The notes beneath the pieces are model-generated. The model made no database searches, was not told where the DNA came from, and saw nothing but the letters and a program-made list of their open reading frames with translations. A DNA stretch of 64,000 nucleotides from Ciona savignyi (lineage: Eukaryota > Chordata > Ascidiacea > Phlebobranchia > Cionidae). The DNA lies in assembly GCA_000149265.1 (NCBI GenBank), contig CH003047.1, forward strand, positions 45,799-109,798, read 5' to 3'. A program made the position numbers and the translations under genes. Every line of letters begins with the position of its first letter. Position 1 is the stretch's first letter. This document shows positions 51,698 to 63,859 of the stretch, in pieces.

Positions 51698-51953
51698 TGG
51701 TGGATTAGTGCCTTGTCTTTCAACCGACGGGTTTCCGGTTCGAAACTGGTAACTAGCTTGTGGTCGTGTCCTTGGTAACGGTATTAAACGGACGTTCCTT
51801 GAACTATGCGGATTAATATGTTCTACTAAATTGAAGGAACGTGTGAAACATACACAAAACGCGGAAAAAGCTCCCTAAGCCGATGGTGGAAGCTAGGTAA
51901 TCTGACGATTGCCCGTTTTTTTATTCACGGGGATAAACATGATTATTCTATCC
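51698..51953 (+). repeat. tRNA-derived SINE, diverged plus copy
   Basis: It reads ATGGTGGATTAGTGCCTTGT (diverged A-box), GGTTTCCGGTTCGAAACTGG (a better B-box than most copies), GTCGTGTCCTTGG, CTACTAAATTGAAGGAACGT and tail ATGATTATTCTATCC. Confidence 0.88.
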
Positions 51954-51964
51954 ACAGCATCGCA

Positions 51965-52425
51965 GGTCACATTGTTAAGCCCAACCAAGGACGGAAAAAT
52001 TGTAGCAAGACAACAGCTGGTGTAACTGGATTCTTTAATAGGTTTAAAAAATAGGGCTTTACAATTTTAAAATAAATAAATAAAAACTGCTAATGATGAT
52101 AGATATCAATCGTCTGAATTATGTCAAATATCTGAGGTAGATAAAACAATTGTAGCGTTTTAGCAAAATTTATTCCATCAGTATGTTGGTTCGCCGATCA
52201 CACAAACAACTAACCTTTTAAAACCAGGTTCAACCAAAAATTTTTAGAAAATCAGGCAATCAAATAATCAACAAAGCGCAGGAATGAAAGGAAACTCGGC
52301 AGGCGTCAAACCATAGTATACTAAACAGATATACTAAATCTGTTTAGTACTCTATGGTCAAACGATGCAAAGAATTTAAATAAGAGGCATAGAAATAAAG
52401 TTTACAGTATTTTTGATTTCTATGA
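51965..52425. repeat. dispersed repeat, copy B (partner of 12510-12865)
   Basis: Blocks AATTGTAGCGTTTTAGC, AAAATCAGGCAATCAAATAA, GGCAGGCGTCAAA, GATGCAAAGAATTTAAA and AGAAATAAAGTTTACAGTAT follow the order of the 12.5-kb copy. A 47-bp foldback element is inserted at GCGTCAAA. Confidence 0.75.
52311..52357. mobile_element. 47-bp foldback insert with TCAAA target duplication
   Basis: Arms CCATAGTATACTAAACAGAT and ATCTGTTTAGTACTCTATGG are nearly perfect inverted repeats around a short centre. TCAAA flanks both sides (52306-52310, 52358-52362). The related repeat at 12510-12865 lacks the insert, which supports a real insertion. Confidence 0.8.
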
Positions 52426-52589
52426 ATACTATGTAAACCGCGCGTGTGGCCAAATTTAAATGTTAGTGTGTATGTTTATTAAATTTAGATAATTTTAAAT
52501 TATCGAGTTTGACGTTTACAAGCAGTTTTTTAGTGAATTTTCATGTTTTTATTTTCCAGTTTCCTACATTCCCCTTTTCTTTTATTTAG

Positions 52590-52825
52590 TGTTACCCGCA
52601 TCAGTTCAGTTAATAACTACATAGATGTGAATGTGATGGCTGTCATTGTAAGTAAAAGCCGAACTGATGACAAATAATGTATGTATATGACAAATCCGCC
52701 CATTCCCCCTCTTTTTAGTGTTTCCTTGTGTGCAGCTTCAGGAATATGCCAAACGTTTTATATCTAATAAGCAGGCAATACCAAAGGGAGAAAATAGACA
52801 AGACGGAAACTGCTGTGCTCACTAA
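52590..52825 (+). other. possible pair of small exons, unassigned
   Basis: A segment with TTTATTTAG acceptor and GTAAGT donor (52590-52647) encodes VTRISSVNNYIDVNVMAVI. A second segment after TGTGTGCAG (52736-52825) encodes LQEYAKRFISNKQAIPKGEN and ends in CCAH plus stop. The two join in phase 0. No upstream exons were found and I do not recognise the family, so this may be chance or a gene remnant. Confidence 0.2.
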
Positions 52826-52829
52826 AAGT

Positions 52830-54362
52830 ATGAAAAATTCTAAGACTTCCCACAACAGGGGTAAAACTAAGAAGGGAAAAGCGGGAATGAGGGAAACTGC
52901 ACACTAAAATGAATATTGGGCATAAGAGTTAGTTTTAAACATGAGGTTGGAGCTAGAGTTAATTCAGGGGTTGAGATTATTGTTCAGGGGAGGGTCAAAA
53001 ATTAATTTCCATAGTTTTGGTGAGGACTTTTCCTCCTTCGCTCCTTCCGAAACGAAAATATGGACAACGAAACGAAAATATGGTCATTAAGTCTATTGTT
53101 CCCTCCCCCAAAATATATCATTATTAAGCCAGTTTTAAAAAGCTTATTTCACTACAAGGCTTAAAGCTTTTACAGCAAATGTTATGTACGACATGTTCAG
53201 TAGGCCTACCAATTTGACCAGTTACATTTGTCATTTTATTCCCTAAAATGTAGAGGCTGTTTTTTGCAAGAAAGAGTAACCGAGTGTAAATGAATTACTG
53301 GTACAACAACTACAAGTGTTGGGCAGCACACCTGCATGATGTTTAGTGATGTATTCGACTAGAAGAAGAAATCAATGCAGTTAGCGATCCTATTGTAATA
53401 TTTTTCTTTATGGTGATTTGGGTTTATTGTTTTTTTTTTCGCAAATGATTTAAGCAAGCCTTAATGCAAGGTATTTGTAAGGCGACCAGGTGGTCTCAAA
53501 ATTTTGGAAAGACAATTTAATTAATAAATAGAAAAAATACCTAACACATTTCTTTTCAGCGAATTTTTTTCTAAAATATTTATTATTGACTAAAAGAATC
53601 TGTACAAGAGTACAACCAAGTCTGCTCTATCTCAAATACTGTAATGACAGGTTATGTCCCAGAAGTAGGCTTTATGCTATGACATTCTGTATAGTTTTTA
53701 GTCAGTTATATTATGTAACCAGCCGTGCAGAACCAGGATTGAATATAAACAACTGCAATCGATAATGATTAAGTACAAACTGCAAAGAAATAACTCCAGA
53801 GGTGTTTGGATATACCTCGTAAATTTGACCATGCCAGAATACTCCAACACCACATTTAAACGACAAATAATGACTGTTCTATATATTTATTTAGTAGAAC
53901 TTAATTTGAAAAACACAGAGTTATCATATTGGCAATCGTAAGATTTTTTCTTTTATTTATAACTCGTTAAATTAGGAGGGAGAGCTGGATGTCAACGATG
54001 CTTGTAAAAACACCTGAATCGCCGCCCTACAAAAATTTAAATGAAAAGGAAAAAAAGCTAATTTAGAAATATATTAGGTTCTTTAATTCCTTGTTGGGAT
54101 TACAGCGCTTCAGACAAAAGACCTTGTTTTTACAAAAATAAATTTTTTCAGGCTAAACATTGTAGGCTACTGGGCTTTCCCAAAATGAACTTTAGAAGAA
54201 GCTGTCCAACCATGATAAATCTTTGAAAATGTTGAATTGTGTAATCCCAACAATCTCTAAAAGTTAAACTGGTGGAGTGGTGGATCAGCATGGTTTTTAA
54301 CACATATTTCAGATAGGAATATATATTTCAACTAGGCAGAAACCGAAATGTTGTTCAATATG
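52830..54362. other. intergenic, nothing recognised
   Basis: No credible exon, RNA motif or repeat boundary was seen. The composition alternates between AT-rich and purine-rich stretches. Confidence 0.4.
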
Positions 54363-54370
54363 TTCTAGAT

Positions 54371-54637
54371 CAGGGATGTCCAACATTTTATTGTAGTGGG
54401 CCGCATTGTCACTTGAAATAATATAATGGGCCGCAAAACCTATTAAAATTTAAGGAAAATTGGTACATAAAGAAACAATTAAAAACCATTAATGTATAAT
54501 CCTGTATTTCTGTTGCCCCCATACTTACAGCCTGCTATTACTGCGCCCCTAAAAGCTAAATGATACATTTTAATAAGGCTAAGATTCAAATGTCAATGAG
54601 TGAAAATGACTAGCGGGCCGCAGGTTGGACATCCCTG
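54371..54637. mobile_element. hAT-type non-autonomous transposon
   Basis: Perfect 14-bp inverted ends (CAGGGATGTCCAAC and GTTGGACATCCCTG) enclose a 267-bp element. It is flanked by a perfect 8-bp direct repeat TTCTAGAT (54363-54370, 54638-54645). Sub-terminal GTGGGCCGC/GCGGGCCGC motifs lie at both ends. Eight-bp duplications and CAGGG...CCCTG ends are diagnostic of the hAT superfamily. There is no transposase. Confidence 0.95.
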
Positions 54638-54645
54638 TTCTAGAT

Positions 54646-55697
54646 CTAGGTGAACTTATAAATTTCAGTGAGTATGGGAGAGGAATTCAACTTTATCCCA
54701 AATATTTCATCGGTTGACCAACATGGTTGCTAGTACAATTTTAGATAGAAAGTAGTTATGCCATCGGTTTAAAACTTTAATGTTAGAATAGTTATCTAAT
54801 ACAGTGTACATGTGCACATTTCTGACTATATAAAAATCGGAACATAGATAATAATTGGTTTGGTTGTTAATGGACCCACCTGTTTCTGCCTAATCTATTT
54901 CCAATAATGTAGTTTGGTTAGAAAATTCCTGTAAACTTAACACCCAAACCGAAAATTTGTTTTTTTAACTAGTGGGAGTTGTCACATGGTTGACTCCCTA
55001 GTAATAATGGTGTATCTTACTGTAAATGAATTTAAAATAGACAAAAAAAATAAACTGAAAATAAAACTGAATAATTTTTTCCACCTTGTTTCGCTGCCTC
55101 CAAAATATACTAACAGATTAACATATTCGATTTTGTCACATCGATTTATGCTTAGTCAATAAGAATCCGGACTGTGTCCGCTCTTGATAATTCTGATTTT
55201 TCACAAAACATGTTTCATGTTAAGGAGACAATAATGCAATAATTATTTACATTTAAAATAATGTAAATGTGCATATACCACAAACAAATAAGTTGAGTTC
55301 AAAAATGACCTTTTTAGTGGTATTTGCAAAGATATTTATTGGGCATTTAAAGTAAATAAGTATTTTAACTTTTTTTTAGAATAAAATATTCTCTGAAGAT
55401 TTGCATGTCAACAATATCGTTTATAAAATACATATTTATGTAAATGCTTAATGTTTATTTTTATAATATCAATAACTCTCAGTATCGCAGGTGAGTATTA
55501 TTGTGTAATAATGTTAAATATGAATATTACTATATTTAGTGCTTATGTTAAATAAAAAAAATGCTATGATTTCTAGCTCACCTGATTGCTAGGTGTTAAG
55601 ACAGATTGACCAATTTATATGAATTATCGCGGATGTTGATGTAACATGTCGTCACTGCCTTTGGTCATCGTTGCATCATCGCATGACCAGTTGTAAA
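54646..55697. other. upstream flank of the CDK5RAP2-like gene
   Basis: No exon is recognised. A diverged copy of the TTGTCACATGGTTGACTCC-type repeat lies near 54966-55005. The promoter and 5' UTR of the gene starting at 55698 are expected here. Confidence 0.4.
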
Positions 55698-58600
55698 ATG
55701 GAATCATTTCTTGGGGAGGACCAGCCTCTTCCTGTCAATTTTGATGTCAGGTAATCACTTTTTATAACATAGTATTACTCTTAAGAAAGGTTATAAGCAA
55801 ATTCATGCAAGTAGAAATTATAGATATGTACCATAGGTTCATTACATTATAGGCTAATCCACCAGAATGATCTGTCAGATTTCGTTCAAATTTTATTCAT
55901 TATCTTAAAAACCTAAAATCATTTTTTTCATTTGACCCAAGGTTTTTCAAGTTATTGCATTTGAGTTTTAGATTTATACAAACTTATTTTTTATAATTAA
56001 AAGTTTGGCTTTAAATTTGATTAAAAGATATAGTTTAAAAAAGTTCAGCATCCAAAAAATGTAATCTAAAATTTTAAGACCCAAAAAACTTAATTTAATA
56101 AAAACAAACTCTTAAAGTATTTATTTATTTTTTTACAATACGTCCTTGCAAATAAAAGACAGAAATAGGATGCTGCTAAATTTAAATAGGTTTTGACATA
56201 TCCCCATTTGAACCAAACTGTTAACACTCCGTTTAACACACCAGTGAAGATTGGTATACAAAGAAGTGTACTAATAGTCTTACACATCTTGCCTTATTGA
56301 AGTGGCATGTCAATATGCTAAAAGGATGACTAAGGCTATATTTTGTACAGGAAATTAATACTGAAGTCTTGAAGAATATCACTTGTTGTGAAGAATGTGA
56401 AGTAGAAATGGGCAGAATAGAATTTTGGGTCTTAGGGATTTAAATCTACGAACCTAAATCGCCATTTAAATTGAGTAATTGGAACAAAAATTAACCAAAT
56501 AAAATGGATGAGAGCGTTGATACGTATCATCATTTGTTGTATAAATAATTTGATTAATGCATCACATAACATATTTTACATTTAAATGTAATCAAAATTT
56601 ACTATTTAAGTTTTTAAATGAGTGAAAATAAACAAAACAAATTATAGCTTGGGCAATACACTTGTTTTATACTTTTGCACACTAATGCCTTCTTCGTGCC
56701 TTTTAAACCCATTTTGCAGTGTGTGTGTGTGCGCGCAATGCACGTGACATAACCCAATGAGTTGCAATGCTTTTTTATGTGGGTCCTATTTATGAAGTCC
56801 TAATAAAACTCTAGTAGTAATAGGACAAGGTTCCATGACAACTTAGCCCCTTACAACTGAACCCCTTTCAACTGAGGTGTAAGGGGTTCAGTTGTAAAGG
56901 GGTTCGGTTGTAAAGGGGCTCAGTTAAAAGGGGTTCGGTTGTAGGGGTTCGGTTGTAGGGTTTCAGTTTTAGGGTTTCAGTTTTAGGGTTTCAGTTGTAG
57001 GGGTTTAGTTGTAGGGGGTTAGTTGTAAGGGGTTCAGTTGACTGATAACCATATGCCAAATGCCCCATAAAAAAACAAATGCAATTTCAGTTTTTTGAAA
57101 TTATGACCAAATTCTTTAAAACAAATAGATTTTTGGTGTTTTGAGATATACACCAAATCATTTAAAACAAATATATTTTTAGTGTTTTGAGATAGACCAA
57201 ATCCTGTAAATAATATTGGCTAATCGCTTATAATTGACTTTACATGCACCTTTGTACTAAGAAATGGAGCAATGGTGACTGAAAATGACCGGCCATGATA
57301 ATAATACAATGGTATATTTTATGCAAAAATTCTGGCAGCATAGCTCAGTTGGTTTTAACTTCAGCTTGGTTGGTTGTGTAGTTGGACAATGCACTTAGTG
57401 GATATCGCCTGAACCTAAATGATTTAAGATTCAAACTAAAACAGCAGAAGTGTAATAATTTTATATACAATAATCTAAAACGTATCCAGTAATTTGGCGG
57501 TTGGTATGAGGTAATCTATTCATTGTTTGTGTAATGATATGCTTTTAATGCTACCTTCACATTATTTTAATTAAAAAAATGTTACACACCTGTTAACTGT
57601 TTTGTTTTTCTGTAAGTAAAAAAAATTTAACCTACAAGCTAGATAAGTCAACTTTTGCCAACCTGAATATGTCTTCACAGAACTTAGTTCTTACAGTGGT
57701 AATATTGCAAATCTTAGCGGTTACCGTTATGTGTAATATACTGCTTGGCAATATTGTCATATAATCTTTTATGCATATACATGACGCGGTTTATTGTACC
57801 GTTGAACAATTTCCGTCCCATACGTATGCTCGTTCGGCGCTATCATCTGCTCATTGAGAAGCTATGGTTTCCTCGCTGCGCAGCGTCAGCGAATACCGTT
57901 CTTTTTTTATTGTGGATCATCATGCAGTGAAGACTGACAGTGACGGTTCTCGCACAGGTGACGAAAGCAAACGTGCTGTATCTGTGGGATTACTCTTCAA
58001 GTTAGTTGGTACGAGACAGCCAGACAAAGGTACGCATCAGTGGCCCGGTTTAACTTTTCAAATGAAAGAAAAGTTGTTCCAGAGTAAATTCGGTATTTAG
58101 AAAACCAGTTATCTGCCAGCCACTATTTTATTGAGGTTAATCGCATATACTATTTATTGGTTAATAACACCATATTATATTTTACCAAGAGTCCATTTAA
58201 TATAAGAAATGTATACTTTATTGCCAGACTTTAGGTGTTCGTGATCGATTTTGGTGTGCGCACCAACTTGACAATAATAAATATATGCTTTAATATATAT
58301 ATATACACGTCTACGATTTAGTCGAGCAATTGCCGGGGGCAACCCGTAACTAGTTAGTTGGTACGTTTCACAGTTAACCAAAGTTTCGTGAGAGAACAAG
58401 GTGTGTTATAAATCATCACAAGTGACTAACTATGCCGCCGTAACTAATCCTGTTTTCTTTGAGACCAGAATACTGGCCTCTGGGACGCAGCTGTCATATT
58501 TTACGAGTTGGTGTAAATTCGAATTGGAAGGTGTGAGATTTGGTTCAACGTGAGTGTATATTCAGCGCGAAAATAACAGACGGTGTAAGGTTTGAACTGT

Positions 58601-61600
58601 ACAAAGTACAGAGGTCTTTTCTTGTTCAAGATAAACGGAATTCTAACTTGGAAATTATGAAACGGAACCGTCTGAAATACAAGACATCATCTGCGTGCTT
58701 CTTTTAGCGAAAAATTTGGATAAAGTCGTTTTTAAATCACACAAGACACAGCTTTCATTTCAACGAAACTATAATTTTGGATATATCTATTGTGAAAAAC
58801 AAACGCTGTCGCCATGTACCCTTTTCTCAAATCTTGGATTGAAGCGAAGCAGGAAAGGTAAATTAATATTCTCATATCAAACTCTCAACGCTGATGCCAT
58901 ATTCCATGGGGCATACTTTGATGTTTTTCTTTATTTTCACAAAATCGATTTTCTGCCATGGCTACCAAGTTTCCTTCTTATAAAGTAACTTATTTTGATA
59001 TACACTAAGGGCGAACCAGCCAAAGTGGTTAAAAGAGTAGAAAAGAAAATTAGTAACTTCTAGTTTATTGTGTGTATACGTATACTTTTAGTTTAGTTAA
59101 CCACTAAAACTGACTTAATTTAAAAGTAAAATGATAACTGCAGACCACCAAGTATAGGAAGTCTTATAAACAAGCTTGCGATGCATAATTAAGTAAATAT
59201 GGCGCGTTGTTATGTGCGAACACATAAAGTGATATGGTCTTATTAAAAACGCACTTTAATAAATGGACACATCGATATTTACCAATTATATATATTTTTT
59301 GTATTCTATTGATGCCTAAACGCTTAACCCATTGAACTTGACGTGCTTTCGGGACTAGCATTCGCTCTCGGTTTAGCTTATATAAATTATGCATAATATT
59401 CTAGGCCTCTCTTGGGCATTCAATGAGTTGTTGACAGCCTTATCGAGAGTCGAGTTGTGCACCAATCAACGTTCTATTTGCGGTATTCCCGATTATAACC
59501 ACGAGCATTGCCAATATAACCATTAAATAAACTTATCAGTTCGCCCTTTATTTGTCAGCTCATTATGCAGTAATTGTTACGTAGCCGCGAGGTATACTGC
59601 TTTCTATGTCTATAAGCAGAAATAGCGCCGCCATTTCGGAAAAGGCATTGATTTTAAAATACTCCTCTGCCGAAAATGCGCTTTACCAACTAAATCATTC
59701 TCTTTAGTTGTCTTGTTTTAATCGCCAGTTCTAACACGCCGTAGTTCAAGTTACAAAATATAAAGAACTGGCTTTATATTTTTAGGCGCCATAATGGACT
59801 GACATAATGACCGGCTGAAAATGATTAATTTTTACTTCGTGTCTAGTTACCGTCTGGTTTCTTGTATCTATCTAAGCATTATAGCTTTAAAGCTTACTGA
59901 GCGTTAGCAGCAAAAAGACGTAGTATATATTCTGTTGTAAGTACGGTGCAGAGTGTTCTGTATAGTTAAGTAGTTGTGGCAGAGCATGGTTTTACGGTTT
60001 CCTTAATTTTATAGACCATATCAAAATTTCAAATGTAAGATCAGCTTTTTACGATGTCGGTTGTCCGTTGTTAACATAACAACTCGCTAAAAGGTTATAC
60101 TAAGGCCATTTCGCGACGGAACATTAATGCTCTATAATAAGTGGTGGTATGCTAGTTTTGCCTCTTGTGTTATGTCAATATATTGTGAGTAGTTTATATT
60201 ATTTATTTTAATATTTAGTAATAAATGTGGCTTAAGTGTGTTGCTGGTTAATTTAGTTCTTTGTAATATTGGTCAGTTTTTGGAGGATTAGAGGACAGAC
60301 TTGACTGTGGTGTAGTTTTTACCTTCAGTTTATTTAAAATAAATTTGTAGTACTAGAATTAGAAATAAGATATAAGAAATATGGAGTTGCTTAACTATAC
60401 CAGGACAATCATTGGAGTGGTGGTATGAAGTGATTTTGCCCTAATGGACACTTGATTTAACTTTCTAGTTACGAGCCTGTGTTAACACCCCTCTTGTTTT
60501 TATTGTCATAACAAAAAGTCTGGTGAAATTGAAGGGCTTCTTTAAATTCTCAATTGCTGTTGATTCTTCCTTTAATTGGTCATTACTGTGTATGTTTAAC
60601 CTTCAGGGAAGATATTTATCCGATCAGACTGTGCTTTAAGGATAGGGTTTGGTTATTTTTTTGTGAGATATTAAAAGAGTACATTAGATAGCAGAAATGT
60701 ACACTGAACACCTGAGTTAAACTTTCTTAAGTACGTATTTGTACTTAATCTGATCAACCATATGTACACTTAAGTTAAAGTATGGTGTGGTCCTGGGTGT
60801 GCACTCCCCGGAACTGACATTTGATCAACCTATTCAGTACATTACATACATAATATTTATTTCAATTTAACATGTGTTTTTTTGTATGGGAATTATAAGG
60901 GCATTACTTAACTGTTAACTGGTTAACCAATTTCTATTAGTTAAACTAAATCAAGAAATGGTTAACTGATTAGGCTAGTATGTAAAACAAACAAAAAGCA
61001 ATCAGTTAAAAAAAGTTTATTAAAACAGTTAATCATTATGAAAATGTACATCTGTGCACGTAATTTCTTATTATATGTATTAAAATGATTAATATTATTA
61101 CTAATTACCAATGTCTTTTTTCAGTGCGAATGTATCACAGTTACCTGACATGACAACATATGGTTCCAATAATGGGGATGCCAGCCAATTTCATGAACCA
61201 ATTCGGAAAAGTGATCCTGGTCCAGGTTATCCTGCACGTAAGTATACTCCTCTTAGTTAAAAACTTTGGTGAAATATTGTAGATGATATTGTGACCTTTT
61301 TCCATTAGTTTTCAAAGTAGCAAGTGAGGGACTTTCACCAAACAGAAACATGAAAGATTATGGAACGGTAAGTGACCATGTAATCATTTATATTTACTAA
61401 TATATGAGCATAATTAATATAAATGATTACAAGTTAATTTTATTCTGTACTATACCAATAAACTTCATTTATAGTAGAAATAGGTGGCCAAGTTGTACGA
61501 TAATATTCAGCCAAATATTGTCTTTTCTATCAGCACAGCATTATGTTTTGCAGTTCTTTATAGGGTATTTTAATTTAATATCAAGTTTAATTTCATTAAG

Positions 61601-63859
61601 GAAATGTATGCTTACCAATTTCTTTTTTGTTTCCAAAGCAAATATCTGACCTAAAGAAGGAAAACTTCAGTTTGAAACTGCGCATCTTCTACATGGAGGA
61701 GCGGATGCAGGATAGTCTTGATGTGGACCATGAAAAAATTATTCGGACTGTAAGTGGAAATATTTAAATTAGCATGAAGTACTGTACTAGATTATTAGCA
61801 TAAAGTACTGTACTGAGAATAGTATGTTCAAATGTAGAATTTCTGATTGTATAAATTCATGTTCACTAGCTTGTCAGTTGTGTCCTTGGGCAAGACATTT
61901 TACGGACATTGTCTGAACCCAGCGGATTAATGGGTTCTACTAAATTGAAGGAACGTATGTATCATATACAACACACTGCAATAGCTCCGGTAACCCGACG
62001 GTGGGGGCGAGGTGATCTGACGAATGCCCGTAAGTTAACCCCCTTGGTTTTCCCGTTTACGGGAATAAACCTGAATATCCTATTTTATCCTATCCTATCC
62101 TATAAATACTTTTTCTCAAGGGTAAATAATATGATTTAACCATTTAAGTTTTCGTTAAGTTTAGTAAATCTCATTAACATTCAAATGTGAACCAAAACTC
62201 TTGTATTGATAATAAAAACAAACTTTTAATTTAAAAAAATTGGTGTTAAAAACATCACAAAGTGTTGATGATGTCATATTAAGTCATCTGTTACATCCCA
62301 ATAAATGTAGGGGATTTCTGAATTTATCATTTAGTTCGCCAAATTATTGCAGGGTCTTAAAATGTACTCTGTTAAGGGTATGTACAACTGTACTTTAAAG
62401 GTTTTTACCCTAGATTGGCAGGTCGGGGAATCCCCCATTGTGTGTTTTTTTTAATTTTTTTTTTGGTTTCTGACTAAATAAATGCAACTACTTGGTGAAA
62501 TTACATAATTTAAGATTGTAAAAACTATTTACACCAGAAAAGTAAAGTACTTAATTAAAAAATTATTTTTGTTATTTCAATTGTTTAATATTATTTATTG
62601 CCGGACAGTTAGTACTGCACTGTATATAAAGTTAACACATTTTCCCTAACTTTTAGTTTGAATTAATTTTTTATACTATTATATAATGTAAAACTTATAA
62701 ATTATGGTAACGTTTTGTTTTAATGCTTTTAAATATTCCTAAAATTTAAATGGGGTACCTGCATGCTAACACTTCATATACAATGATTGTGATTTGTATA
62801 TGATTTTATTGTTTTGTGTACCCTAATAATTAAACACAACGCTTGAACAACATCTTAACAGTTAGGTTATATTGATGGGCATTTATGGGCAAGATAAGAC
62901 TCCCAATTTAAATTGCGCTTCTAAAGTCCTTTTAAATCGTGATTTAAACAATCTAAGTCAACAAGCTGTCTCATGAATGTTTGTCACAGTAACCACCTTT
63001 ATTGCTTGATTCAATATTTGTTGTTTAACATTGCTTCTTCTGCTCCTGATGGAATTCAGTTATCACAATCCATTAGTAGGAATTATAAAGAGTCAATGGT
63101 GTCGTAGCATATTTTGCATGTTTTGTTTTTTTCGCTTTTTATATTGTATTAAACAATATTAAAAATTGTGTAAAAGATGTCATCAAAAAGGCGGAGTCAT
63201 AAAATCAATATTGGTAAAATAAGCCAGGTTTGTAATGATGTGCAAATTATCTAAAAAATATAAATATACTAGTTACTATACCATGAAAGATTTAAACGAG
63301 CATCAAATAACATATAGTGCAGCCATATATTAAGAATATAAAGTAACAATTCTTTGTTTTTATTACAGAACATTGAATTGAAAGTGGAATGTGATGCAAT
63401 ACGAAGAGAACTGCAAGACAAACATGATTTATTGGTTAAAGCATCGTAAGCACTTTGTTGTTGAATTACTCTCCAAATTATTTAATGTTGGATTGTGACC
63501 ACAAATATTATTTTTGAAAATTGCATAAAGTTTTTTTTTAAAATAATGACCCAGTTCACCACTTACATGAGTGTATTAAATGAATCCTTATTATTGATGG
63601 AATTAGTACGGCTAGTTTCACAGTCTACCTTAGCTAACAATTTAATGTATATTGTTAAATGCCAGTTTAATAATCCAAGTAAATCCATTGGCGTTTGTTG
63701 AGACTAATTATCTCATGTACTTTTTTCATTTCCAGCAATGCAGTGGCTTGCATGGAATCTAATGGGCCTGAGGAGCTGCGCAGGGCTCGTATTGAAGCTG
63801 AAAACGAACTAAAGCAACTTAAGGAAATAATGAATGAAAAAGTTCAGTCAGCTGAAAGG
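55698..63859 (+). CDS. CDK5RAP2/myomegalin (centrosomin) family, first six coding exons, partial
   Basis: Exons 55698-55750, 61125-61237, 61309-61367, 61639-61749, 63369-63445 and 63736-63859 have GT-AG borders and closing phases (179 residues). The gene continues past the window. It starts MESFLGEDQPLPVNFDVR. Exons 3-4 carry the CM1 motif (SPNRNMKDYG, then QISDLKKENFSLKLRIFYME and ERMQ, about residues 65-100), which in this family recruits and activates gamma-tubulin ring complexes at centrosomes. Exons 5-6 are coiled coil (ELKVECDAIRRELQDKHDLL; EELRRARIEAENELKQLKEI). The SP...MRDY-type lead-in and the NF.LKLRI..MEER core separate it from other coiled-coil proteins. CDK5RAP2 and PDE4DIP are vertebrate duplicates, so one ancestral gene is expected here. 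Intron 1 is 5.4 kb and could hide alternative first exons. Confidence 0.93.
56845..57045. repeat. GGGGTTCAGTTGTA minisatellite with an inverted lead
   Basis: About twelve units of 13-17 bp (GGGGTTCAGTTGTAA, GGGTTTCAGTTTTA) run from 56877 to 57040. They are preceded by two or three units in inverted orientation (CCCCTTACAACTGAACCCC, 56848-56870). The first part can fold back on itself, and the G-runs could form quadruplex structures. It lies in intron 1 of the CDK5RAP2-like gene. Confidence 0.9.
57330..57560 (+). repeat. old tRNA-derived SINE relic
   Basis: GCAGCATAGCTCAGTTGGTT at the head resembles a tRNA A-box. GGTTGTGTAGTTGGACAATG, CACTTAGTGGATATCGCCTG, AACCTAAATGATTTAAGATT and GGTATGAGGTAATCT follow the SINE body in order, strongly diverged. 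Confidence 0.55.
57561..61124. other. 3' part of intron 1 of the CDK5RAP2-like gene
   Basis: Two GC-richer plus frames (57864-58100 and 58695-58988) stand out from the AT-rich background but have no recognised family. The first (VDHHAVKTDSDGSRTGDESK) could be an alternative first exon, though no donor was fixed. The region around 59400-60000 is also less AT-rich and could hold an internal promoter. Confidence 0.3.
61865..62102 (+). repeat. tRNA-derived SINE, 5' truncated
   Basis: The head is missing. From CTAGCTTGTCAGTTGTGTCC the body follows consensus (GGGCAAGACATTTTACGGAC, GGATTAATGGGTTCTACTAA, GTAACCCGACGGTGG) to a tail of four TATCC-type units. It lies in intron 4 of the CDK5RAP2-like gene. 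Confidence 0.92.
62103..63368. other. rest of intron 4 of the CDK5RAP2-like gene
   Basis: AT-rich intronic sequence. A GGGGAATCCCCC block near 62426 may be a decayed member of the GGGGAATTCCCC family. No exon was recognised. Confidence 0.4.
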
